NCBI RefSeq assembly: GCF_050947875.1
Contig: NC_134574.1
Coordinates: forward strand, 155,522,051 to 155,586,050
Source: Dermacentor variabilis
Taxonomy: Eukaryota > Arthropoda > Arachnida > Ixodida > Ixodidae
Direction: 5' to 3'
Length of the DNA stretch: 64,000 bases
In this document: in pieces, positions 24,394 to 36,300 of the stretch
Position numbering within the stretch: the first letter of the stretch is position 1
How the letters are laid out: each line of letters starts with the position of its first letter
Translations under genes and position numbers: made by a program
Notes under the pieces: generated by a model
What the model saw: the letters and a program-made list of their open reading frames with translations, nothing else
The model's database searches: none
Told to the model about the DNA's origin: nothing

Positions 24394-27300
24394 GTGAGCG
24401 CCGCTAGTGCGTGAATCAGTTCCTTCATGCTGCGAATTGATGACACGGCGAAAACGTAGTCGTGTGGCGGTCAGAGCACACGGACCAAAATAGTAAACGC
24501 AATGTACAGCAGCTGCGAGCAACGTTTGGCCAGCTACAGAATTGTGAAAATGTGATGCCACAGAAGTGATGCCCGACACGTGCGTGATCATCCGGTGGCT
24601 TCGCTGGTTTTCGCGGGACGTGGAAAATGTTATATATCTGGCAAGCGTTGATGCAACATGGGGGGGGGGGAGGGGGGAGGAAACGTGTTTGTTCATCTGA
24701 TCACAACGCTCCTGTCAATTAAAAGGAGTGATACTTTTCACCAGAATTCGGAACACTTAGAGGCAAACAAGCTCTGGTGTTGGTGTAGAACGAAATTCCA
24801 GGGAATGGAGAAGACAAGGCATTTGCTGCAAGAGAAACTCTTGGCTTATGAGTTTATCAAGTGGCACCCTTTTCACTAAGGATTTCACTGCGTCTGTTTA
24901 GCTGACAGTGATGATGCTTTGTCCCTTATTTTCTTTTACTCATGTGTCTGTCTCCTGCAATAGAGGTGGTTCCACAGTAATTGTAGCCTGCATGCCATAG
25001 CACTGGTGACAGTGTAGCACTTTCTTGTGCTTTATTTAGCAACACGAGAACTCGAGTATCGCATCGAAGTGATGGCAGTGCCTATAGTGCTGCATGCATA
25101 TTCTCCACTACACATGGAATGCAAAACTGGAATGAAAATGTATTACAGAGAACATTGCTACGTGCTCAGAACTCGGGTAAAGACACACATGCATCCGATA
25201 AATGCATCCAGTCCGGCGGAAGTTCCTGCGAAGTGGGCACACTTATTACATAAGCGGCACTTTCACAATAAAAGGATCTGGTAGGTAGTGGACTTTCAGC
25301 ATGGTGACCACATTGTCTAGATATCCTGAGGCTATATATACCCAGTAGTATGAACATGTCATAGGGACTACTGCCAGTATTCCTAAACAGTAAAAACATA
25401 ATTTAATATGGTGTGATATCTATATCATTTCTAAGTGTCCGTCGCAGAATGTCCCCCCAGAATATATAGCATCTCTACAGTCTACAAACCAGTGATCTGT
25501 GGTCTCAGCACGTGGACCACGGCACAAAGCAGCCCCTTAAGTTTGACCCGGTTTTAACAGCAAGTGTTTCCGAGTGCAATTTACCGAAAAAGGTTTTAAC
25601 TCCAGGATGTAGACACATTCTACAGACACATCTAAGTATATCCTCATATGGCCAACCTCAGTAAGGTTCATGATAAAATCGATCTGGAACAAATGGGTCC
25701 ACTATTGCTGCAGAAGTTTCATTGCGGCTCGAAGTGAGAATGTATTCCAGCCTGAACCTGGCCTTCAAGAAAGTAGTTAAACCACAGATGCATGCATACT
25801 TCTCTCGTGCTAGTGTCAAGTAGCTCTTCGAGACTCTTGGCGCACACGTCGTGTTGCATAGCAGCAACTTGCTTTAAAATGCGAGAGCTTTTGCACACGC
25901 CCCAGTTTCCGTGGGGCCACAGATGCAGAAATGGAGCGTGTGGTTGATTGTCAACCTTACCCTCGTCCTTTGCGTGTGTCACGTCGCACAGCAACAAGAT
26001 GCTCATAAAAGCGAGGGCATGCCACTTCCTCCCATATTGTACTGCCTTCTAGATAAGCCAAGTCGTAATGGAACAGGTCATAACCTTTATTTGCCTTGCC
26101 GCTGTCATCACGCCCAGGTTCACTTTGGGGCACACAATTGCTCACCCTTCAAAACATGTTAGTCCATCTGGTAATGCCTTGCAAAACTTTGAATTATGCT
26201 CAATGACCTGCAGAATGCTCTGCATAACATTGATTCCCACAGTGTATGATTATCTGTCTGTCTGTCCATCCATCCGTCTGTGTTTATTTGTTTGTTAAAG
26301 TTGCTGAAAGAGAATATGGTGACCATAACCTAATGAAGTATCCAACCCTGGCTTGCTCTTTCTGCTTTGAGCTCACTATGGTTGACATCTGCTTTGAGCA
26401 AGTCAGAATTTGACCAGAGTTATTGTGGCACGAAGCACCAGGTGTGTCTTGCTGTGTCGCGGTGTTTATAGCTTACAACTTCTTTTTTTCTGTGGTTATC
26501 ATGCCAATACTAGATTGTTTGTGTTAGTGGTTGCTTGCTGTGTTCCTCAAATGCCAGATAAAAAGGCATTGTGTTCCTTGCATTTATTAGAAATGGTGAC
26601 GTGCTCTCTCTGCCTCATAATTGTCTTGTGTTTGATATATTTTTTCTTTAAATGTTGTTTGTTTGGTGTTTGAATTTACATGCTCCAAAACTCTCATGTC
26701 TGCTAAGTACCTCTGCACGCTGGCAAGCCCAGTGTTCGGCTGCATTGTGTGCCTGTTTGGTTATGGCAGTATGTGTTTCAGTTAACTGAAAAGCGGTGCT
26801 TGTTTCAGCCATTGAACTTCTGTTTCAAGGCCAGCCCTCAATAAAAAAAATATGCCTGTTGCTAAGTAGTTGTTAGGATGTGCACTCCACTGTTCTGACT
26901 GGAGGGCATATTGCTGTTTCTTTTTTTAAAGCCCAAAACACATGATAGAGGTTCGTGCCTGAAAGAAGGGTCATGAAGTGTCAACTAAATGCAGCTGCAT
27001 GATTTAAGGTTGTGCTCATGCTTGTGCTTTGCAGTTGAATTTATGGGATGATATTCCTTTGTCTTTCCTTTATTTTTTCTCTCTTTTTTTTTATTTTTTC
27101 ACCGCAACTCAATATAGAGACAGTCGTCTTTCCCCGCTCAACCTTGAAAATACTATTTTGCGCATAACACTGCTCTGTTCTCGCTCAAATATCTCAGTAA
27201 GATCAAGTTTTATGATCTGGAATGTTCAATATAACACTTGTTATGGTTACTTGCCTGGTTTTCCAGGTAAAAAAGAAAAAGCCGTTGCCTTTGTCTAGGC

Positions 27301-30300
27301 TTCTCGCTATAAGTGGTGTCCAAAACATGGTGACTATGATGTCACCTGGTCACTCTCATTGTTCACCGTGCACCACAGCGTGGCCTTTGAGATTGTTACT
27401 TATTAGACTCTGAGATTCGTTACCACTATTCATTGGGGGCAGTGATGTAGTCATCATGAGGGGCACAGACAAAGGCAAATTTGCCTTTTCAGAGGTGCAA
27501 ACCACACTCTTGTGCATCTAGATGGTGGTGGTCTCAATAGTGCTCTTAAAGAATGAAGCCCACATGCCCATTGCAAAAAATAAAAAGCCAACGAGTGTGT
27601 TTGCATCCACATTCAGTACTTACCTATCTCTTATAATTTAAAACTATGGCAGATTTTGGTCTTCACAACAAAGGTGTCGATGTATGCTGGGAATGTATTC
27701 TTGGATGGTCACTTTCGAAGATATCACTTTCAGAATGCATTGATTGACTGGTTGAGCAAAACAGGATGACCTGATTGGCTGGCTGAGCAGAAACCCTCAA
27801 ATCACAACATGTCATGTACTCACATCACGCAAAAATGACAGTATCACCGAAAGTGATCATCCAAGACTGCATCCCCTGGATATCATGGCCGATCACTTTA
27901 TTCTTTTACGATATGCACATGGACTTCCTTCTTTCTAAGCGATTTAAAGCAGTGCTATCCAGATGCACAATAGTGCAGTTATGCTGTTTTTTCATACTTC
28001 ACGAGCTTTCTTCATAGCCCTGAAAAAAAAAAAAGAAACACGTTAAAGATAGTGCCATGGAAAGAACTTCATTGGGAATTTCTGAGCACACTTTACAACA
28101 TTTAAAGTATGATCTGTGCCCCAAAAAGGAATATTTAAGATTTTCCATATAGCTAAGTAGCTAACTAAAGAAGTTCGAGTAACTGAAGACAACTGCGAAG
28201 GATATTTGAATGGTCTCTTTTGTCTAAAGTGTACAATTATATTGTTAAAGCTTGTTCAGGTCACGTCACATAAAACATCTGGTAGAAGTGAAATGGCTTA
28301 GCAGTAAGCACGTGCATCCAACCGCTCCACCTAATCCCCTATAGCTAATCCTATCTGTCTGTCTCCGCAATGTGTGCACATACACACAACACACACGCAA
28401 ATATATGTGTTATTGCAGTCTTTCGCAATAATGGGACACTTCTGTGGTATTTCAAGCGACCTGTCATTGGTAAAGGGAAAATTGTGCATCCAGCCAAATG
28501 TAGCTAAGTGTTACAAAGGAAACCCATACGAGTTCCTCGAAAGAAAAACCTTACAGTTGAAGAAAAAATTCGTCCTGGTCCGGGACTCGAACCTGGGACC
28601 ACCGCCTTTCCGGGGCAGCCGCTCTACCATCTGAGCTAACCAGGCAGCTAGCAGATGGCAGGGCGAAGTCAAGTTTATCAACAACTCAAAGCAAAGGCAA
28701 GAGTTAGACATTATAGTTCTGCGGAAACCTGCAAGTGGAGAGAAGTAATTAATAAAGGGAAAATGAGGCATCCACCCAAACGTAGCTAAGTGCTACGAAG
28801 AAAAGCCATATGGGTTCCTTGAAAGAAAAGCCTCACAGTTGATGAAAAATTTGTCCTGGTCTAGGGCTCGAACCTGGCACCACCGCCCTTCTGAAGCAGT
28901 ATGGTTTCCCTTTGTAGCACTTAGATAGGTTTGGGTGAATGTCTCATATTCCCTTCATTAATTATTTCTCTCCACCTTGTGGGTTTCCGCAGAACAATTA
29001 CGTCAATGACCTGTCATTGGTTTTGGTTTCAGTGCTGTAAATGTTGTCCAGTTGCTTTCACTAGCACAAAATGGTGTTGCTCCTTTTTTTTATACCATCG
29101 CTCCCAGAGTGTGTCGTACACATGGGAAAGCTTTGCACAGTGAACACTTTGGTGACTGTAACTTTATGACATCATAACAGGATGTACTAACATCCTGTGA
29201 AGTTGTAGCATTCAAATGCATGGCATACAAATATGTGTCTTTTTTTTCTTTTTTTGCAGATATTACTTTGTAAAAAATGTCTTTCTTTTGTTGGGAGTGG
29301 TTCTTATGCTTCCTTGGAACTTCACAACAAATGCCAGTGATGTAAGTGTTTTATTCACACACTCTTCATTCTTGTTTTGCAGGCAGAGAGGGTACCTGTA
29401 CAAACAACTACAAACATTTTGTTTGAAGAGGAGTACTAAAGTGCTACGAAAGTAGCAGAGAGCGTGAACAGGAAAGGCACTCAATACTTAATTAGTATTT
29501 AGAAGAACTACAAACTTGTTTCGTAATAAAAGCGAGAGTCCAAGTCTGCTGTGCATGTGAAAGCATCGTCATGGGTATAGAGCGCTCACTGATTGAAATG
29601 CGATAGTTGGACCACAAGGCAGGCAGCACTTTTTGTGTCACTGGAGAGTGCTGGGGAACCTAATGCAGTTATAAAGCATCATAAAGGCTCTCACTTTCAC
29701 CGTATACCACACTGCATCATCTCGGTGTCCCTAGTGCCCACTGGTGACACAAAAAGCACCGGCAGTCATGCTCTTTGAGTAGAACTTTTCAAGCACTGTG
29801 CATACTTGGCAGTGAAGACAGTTGACTTTATCAAACTTGAGAGGAGGACAAGGATAGAAAGAGAATTGGGTAGCTGTCACAACTATGTTGCATGTCATGT
29901 AGCCATGCATTGCTGATGTCTCTACAAAAGTAGCATTGGGCCTATTGTTTGTGCATTGTGGCTATTATTGAGAAACCTGCGGCTTTAACCTTGACAGTAG
30001 AACCTTTTTTTTTTTTTTTTAGCAATGTAGCATCTGACACAAATATTAGGTTCTTTATGTCCTATATTCATTATAAACATATATTTGTGACATGCTCATA
30101 TTGGCAAGAAGCGTTTTGGAATTACTTTATTATAGTGAATAATTTGTTACATCCATAGTCATTATACTAAGGTTCAAATATATATTGTGAGTGTGAATGT
30201 TTAACACAAATTTTGAGTTCTCTGATACCTGACACAACCAGTGCTAAAGCTACCTCTGACACAATGTAGTAACGGGGCTGAGAGGCTTGCAACTTGGTCA

Positions 30301-33300
30301 GCATCATTTGTTTTCCAATAACCCATTCAGATGCTGTGTCCACTACTGTAACAGGATAACACATCAGAGGCACTGATAAAGATGACGTTTTTGAAAGATG
30401 TTCTTGTACATCTTGAAACATTTCTTATTGTGCTGCAAAAGGGGTAACTGTACTCATAAGGGTGTCAGAGAAAAGAAAGAGGCAAAAGAAAAATGTCTAA
30501 CTATTTGCTGTTAGAGCCAGTGTGTACTTAAGGTTAGAAATGTTATGGCTTTAAGAAGAACACATCCCAAGCATGTCGTTTTCATTTCTGGTGGAACAAA
30601 AACTATAACACAAGTGCTGCGAGTCCTCAGTTCACCTTTCTGTCGTTCTATGTACTTCTGTAGAGGTTTCGTTTCCCTCGTTTCTTACAGTAATGATTTA
30701 CATCAGAACACTATCAGAATCGGCTGGACGTTCCCCGATTTCACTGCGCAGGAGAAGGCTGATTTTCTTCTCTTACCTAGTTCATGCATGGAGACCACAT
30801 TTGTGATCTCAAATAAGCTCAGGAAAAAAAAAATTCATAATTAAGCGTATTGTGCCTCTGTATGCTTTTATGACGCTGTAGATGCAGCAAGTATGTTAAA
30901 ACTTGTTTCCAACAAAGAGAAATACTAATTGACATCTGAGAAAGATATATTTATTGTTTGCTGGGCAGCAGTATTTCTTCTTCTCCTTTTATTCTGGTCT
31001 GATGTAGCATCACATTTTTGCTGTTGTCCACTGACCACCCGCTATGTCTTTTTTTAAAAATCTTTTCATTTTCTGCAGTTCTGGATGTACAAGTTTAGGA
31101 ATGTGTCCATCCCGTATGACTACACGTTCACAAACAAGACGGAACTGCAAGCGCACATATTTGGCGCCTTCTCTGTGGCCAGCTCGTTTCCCTCACTCAT
31201 AGCCGTCTACCTGGGGACCCTGTTCAACCACAGGTACACTCTTGACCCTGCTTGTACCTCACACGGGCATGGCCCATAGTGTTCAACTTTGGTCTAACAA
31301 AATTTCACATTTAATTTTTTTTTATTTTATAATCTTAGCTTCATTGAAGACTGTGCACAAGCCACCGTGATTTAGTCAGGCAATAAGTTAATCAATAAAG
31401 CCAGATGTTGATGACGCCTCTCATGTGGGTCCTTTTCTCACAGTGGAATCGACGAAAAGTTGTCGCCAATTTAAACGTGCAGGGCCGAATGTATTGAGTC
31501 TGAGTAAGCTTGAGCCATGGTCGCACCTGTTCAATTGATAGTGTTAGCTGTCACTTCAATTATTAAAGGCTTCAGTAGCGATCTCGATGTCACATCATTT
31601 TTCTTGCTACTCACGGAGCAACATGCAGTGGGCAAAATGTGGTGGCAGTCAATTAATTTGGCTCCTGTTGGTGATGTATAAGTTCTGAGGTGCAATGCTT
31701 TATGCCATTGTGTATAGTGCTGTCACAGTGCTGTCATACTTTTACATGGGTTTTCAACAGGGTGTAGCTACTGGTCCATGCAGACAATAATCCAAAAAGT
31801 AGGCTATATGGCAGAATTGAAAGGGGTATATTACCTCTCCACCCGCCTCCTGCATTGTGCAGTTCTTTCAGAAGGTGGCCTTTGCATGTCTGCACATTCT
31901 CCGTACATGTGCTGCTTTCACCAGCATACAAGTTACTGTCATAATAAGGTTGGAAAGTAGGGCGAGTTGCTAAAAGTGTGTTTCTTCCGCAACCGTGCAA
32001 AAGAAAAGGTACAACGAAAAAAAAAAGAAAGGTCACAGGACAAGTGCAGAATCGCAACTTAAGCTTTATTCATACTCAACAAGGTCCTATACATATGCAC
32101 ACAATCCTAGACACATGTGACACGAACAACAACATGTTTAGAATGACAGAAAGCTGAGCTAGTTAGTAAGGATTCATTATGCAAAAAAGGTGAGGCGTGC
32201 AGACAAGACACAAGAGAAGAGAAGTGGACGGCGTTCATGTTGTCCACTTCTTTTCTCTTGTGTCCTGTCTGCATGCCTCACCTTTTTTGCATAATCAACA
32301 ACATGTTGTGGGTAGGTACTAAGCACAGACATGTGTTATTGGACTCCCAGAAAAACAATCTTCTAAGGGTTAACTTCAATGTCTCACAACTTTTCTTCCA
32401 GGATAGACAGAATAACAAGGTTAGTCTTAAATTGTCATATTAGATTTCTTCAATCATGCAGACGCCTTTGACACACTTTTTAGCAAAATATGAGGAATTA
32501 ATTTTTTGCAAACATTTCTGGAAAAGCAAGTAAAGGAATCTCGCATAAAGTTAGAGCCAAATTAGATAAACAAGAATGGACGTCATATTTGAAATAAGCA
32601 CATAAAATCACACATACCTGCAAGCTTAACTCGAAGAATAAACATTTTAAAAATGTATTTGTCTCAGACCCAACTCTCCCCTTAATGTGTGTTAGAAATA
32701 GAGTATTGTATAACAAGTTTAACGGTCTTGGGCAGGTTAAACCGTAGTTTACCGTAGTGCACAGTGCAGATTCAAGATATTTTACCTAATACAACTTTAT
32801 TCTACACATTCCATGTCGTTCCTTTTTTCAAAGAAGAACACGAAGACACTTAAATGCAGAAACAGTTTTGACAGCAGAATTTCCTAGCATTAATGTTGAT
32901 GTTGAGTTAGATAGTTAGCTTATTGTTCTTTGGCTTGAACAAAACAGCTTTCAATTTAGAGGCATTTGTTAAAAGGCAGTTAGCATAGGACCATGTCAAT
33001 AACTTTCGTGAATCCAGACTGAAAATTTGTAATAATTTGGTCTTTCATAAGAAAGGGCATGCAGATAAGATCTCGAGATATTGAAGGAACCAGAAGGATA
33101 GATACCAGTCTGTAATTTTCAAATACATTTTTGTTTGTGCCTTTATGCAAGGCTATAGCTTTTGTGATCTGGACTTTTACAAGGACAGATGTTATATGGA
33201 CTCTCTCCCTTGGTTGCTTTGGTGTTTGCTTTTGGGATTCCATCACTGCAATTCTAAGATCTTCTGCGAGAAAATTACAAGGAAAGAAAGGTCATCACTG

Positions 33301-36300
33301 TGCCGCGAGGATTCAAACTAACGACCAACAGATTGGCAGTCCAGGATTCTACTTCTGAGCTGCTCTTGCCAATGCCACAGCAGTGGAAAATATACTGATA
33401 CCGGAGAGCATGATTGTGCCAGCAGCTGTCATGATTGGCCAATGCCTGCTCAACATCTGTGTGTTAAAAAGAGCTGGCACCCGCACCTTCTGCATGCTCT
33501 GGCATGTTGCCTTCCTAGTTGAGGAGGCAGTCCTACATGAAATGACAATGATTAAGCATGCCTGCTTCATTTTCGTTTGTCTTCTTCTATAGCGCTTGGC
33601 TTTTTCTCGTGTGTACTGGATGGTGCTGACGTCTTGTTTTCTTGAAGGATAGCCCGAGGCCTGTGAATGGAATCTTGGAGTACTGTTTGTAGCGCATACA
33701 AACGAGGACGTAAGAAGGCACATGAAAGACACAGCATGGCACTGTGTCTTTCATGTGCCTTCTTGTGTTTTCATCTGTGTGTGCTAAAATAGTACCCCAA
33801 GATTCCATACCAACAAGCCCGCATTGCAACACTTGCATCGCTGTCAATGGAGTAGCCCAAATATAAATTTGAGATAGGCTGAACAAATGCATGCGTCAGT
33901 AAGAAACTAAAAGATTGTTTTGGTCGAAACCACTGGCTAAGTCCTATAGATGAAAGAAGGAAGAAAAGCCAAGTCTTTCCAATTCTTCACCGGTAGGCGC
34001 AACTTCCACAAACAAACCCAACTCGCACTTCTCCTTCTTCTGAAAAGGAGATTTTCTCCCGCTTGCACTTGCAAATGCTCGCTCCACCAAAGACCGTGCG
34101 AAACAGTCTATGGCTTACTGCGGCTTTTGCCAACTATTGAGCCACTGCTACACGTCGCAGGCATAGAAAAACTTTTTTTAGGAAACATTCCATGAGAAAG
34201 AGCCAGGTTAAAGACATGTCAAAACAGCAGGGGCTAAAGTCTAAAGCTCTCTAGCCCATTTATTTTGAAGACCGTCGGCAAGTCTACATGATAAGAATTA
34301 CTATTTCTTTTAGAAATGAAAACACTGTGTACTTCATTTATCAGGCTGGGAGCTAAGAATTCACTTTCAAGTAGCACTGTCTTTTAAGTAATGTTTCTCC
34401 ATTTCTTTTTTCCATTTTTCAGAATTGGGCAGGATACACGGAACATATTGGGATTCTCTCTGTGCATTGCGTTCTTTGCAATAGTGACAGCATTTGTGAA
34501 AATCAACACTGATAACTGTAAGACCTGTTTTGAATGTCTTTTTTTATCTGCACAACCCCTCATTGCCTGCCATTCTATATAGCTTCTTTCAGAAGGCAGT
34601 GGCTTTTACTTAGCAGAAGCCTCGGGTAAACTTGTTTTGAGTATTGATTTACCAGTTATCAGGAAATGGCACAGCTGACTTTGGTCACACTGATGTACCA
34701 GTGCTGAGGTGTCAGCATGAAATTCATGAAATTTAACTTTGAACTGGCCTAAAGCCCCTTAAGTTTCATGGAGTGCTTAAAAATTCTTGTAATCTTGCTT
34801 TTGGCTAAGCTTATAAGTGGATCATATTTGTGTATCTGGCCACGAGCTTTATGCAACTTAAGAGTCGAGCCAGTCCGGTCAAATTAGCATCCTTGTGGTA
34901 GAGAGCCATATTGTTTGTGATGGCTGGTGACGTTTTACACTCACAAAAAAGGCTTACCGAGCAGATTTTTTTCTCTTCCTTTTGTGTATTAGAGAAAAGA
35001 AAAATTTTGTTTGTTGTTTAAGACAGTATATTCTGTTTTCAAGCCATCATGCATCATGGTGCATTAAACCTTTAAAATGCTTTGTCAATGCCTTGCAAAG
35101 CCCTTGAAAAGCCTTGAATTTTTTTACCAGAAGAGTTGCTTCTAAACCTATTGGCACATCAGTCAGCGCCTCCTCAAAATAACACCTTTTCTGTTTACTG
35201 TCATGACATGCCTCCACCTCTCAGCCCTGTTAGGGAAATAGAGTTCCTTTCAGACTGATCACTGCCTTCCAACTGTATTGGAGACCACACACATTTCACC
35301 ATTTTTATTTGAATGGTGGCACGTAACTTCGCAGTTTTCTCACAAAATAATGACCTTTTCAATTTCAGGGCAAGTTGGCTTCTTCATTGTTACTGTCATC
35401 CTCATATCGCTTCTTAATGGCAAGTACCCTCACCACATCTTGTGCATGCAGATAGCACTAGCTTGACCTGCAGGTTTGATAAGCGTATAACAAAAGATAA
35501 AAAACAGAGCAAGAGGGGCCTTATCATCAGTTGCTGCTGTGCCTTTACGACTCTGATAAGATGCGCTATGGGTGTCTCGAGTTATTATGGTGCACCGCTT
35601 TGAGTTTAAGCTGTGCAAACTAAGCTGACTCATACCTCTGGGTGTTCACTGATGCCTACATGGCGTCATTGACCGTACTGAGAAGAAACGGGTTAACAAA
35701 AGAAACACGTTGTTATCGCTCAGCTGGAAGTGACGCATCCCCTCCTAGATTGGGTGCTGCCTGTGATGTAACGAAAAATTTCAGAGCCAACGTGCTTCAA
35801 TTTGTGTCGTATATCTGCTAACCACCAGGTGGACACGTCATCTGCTTGGGTGCTATTTAAAATCTGCTGATAAGAATATTAGACAGTTACCAGCCCTGCA
35901 ACTTAGCCAAGGTTCATTCAATAGTATATATAACTATACATATAGTACTATAACCAATTTAGGCAAAACTTAATTTCATTGCAATCGACCTATAAGTGCT
36001 GTAATACGAGTGTGTCTTAGAGCTTTATTTAGCCTTTCAGTTTCAATCATGTAAAATTGTATAAAGTTTTCATAATAAAAATATTAGATTTATATTTTTC
36101 AATCTAAATGGTACTTGGAAAAAAATCTTGTAGCTGGATCAAATATGTACCACTTGTTCCACAGTGGGCCTTGCAGTGCAAGATCTTAAAGGGATTTTAT
36201 TTGCTACAAATATGCCTGCATGCAGTTAAGCAAACAGACGGCAGCTAGTTCACCTGCTGGAATATGCCTCTTTTTATGTGCGTGTGATCAGCTACCATAT

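Larger units (their letters stand above)
24394..29259 (+). other. ENT intron 1
   Basis: 4.9 kb, GTGAGC...TTTTTGCAG. It holds a G-run (24660), a minus-strand LINE remnant (25166-26145) and a tRNA-like composite element (28472-29007). The rest shows no gene. Confidence 0.8.
31234..34422 (+). other. ENT intron 3
   Basis: 3.2 kb. It contains two strong hairpins (32176-32295 and 33668-33807) and a minus-strand RT remnant (32980-33246). No other gene is seen. Confidence 0.8.

Noticed and set aside
24046..24696. 216-codon open frame opposite ENT exon 1
   Set aside because: It is antisense to a GC-rich coding exon and its upstream region; composition keeps the frame open. No protein similarity was seen.
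28573..28645. Functional tRNA-Ser(GGA)
   Set aside because: It lacks U33 and the long Ser variable arm, has a mismatched first acceptor pair, and sits in a repeat with a second degraded copy.
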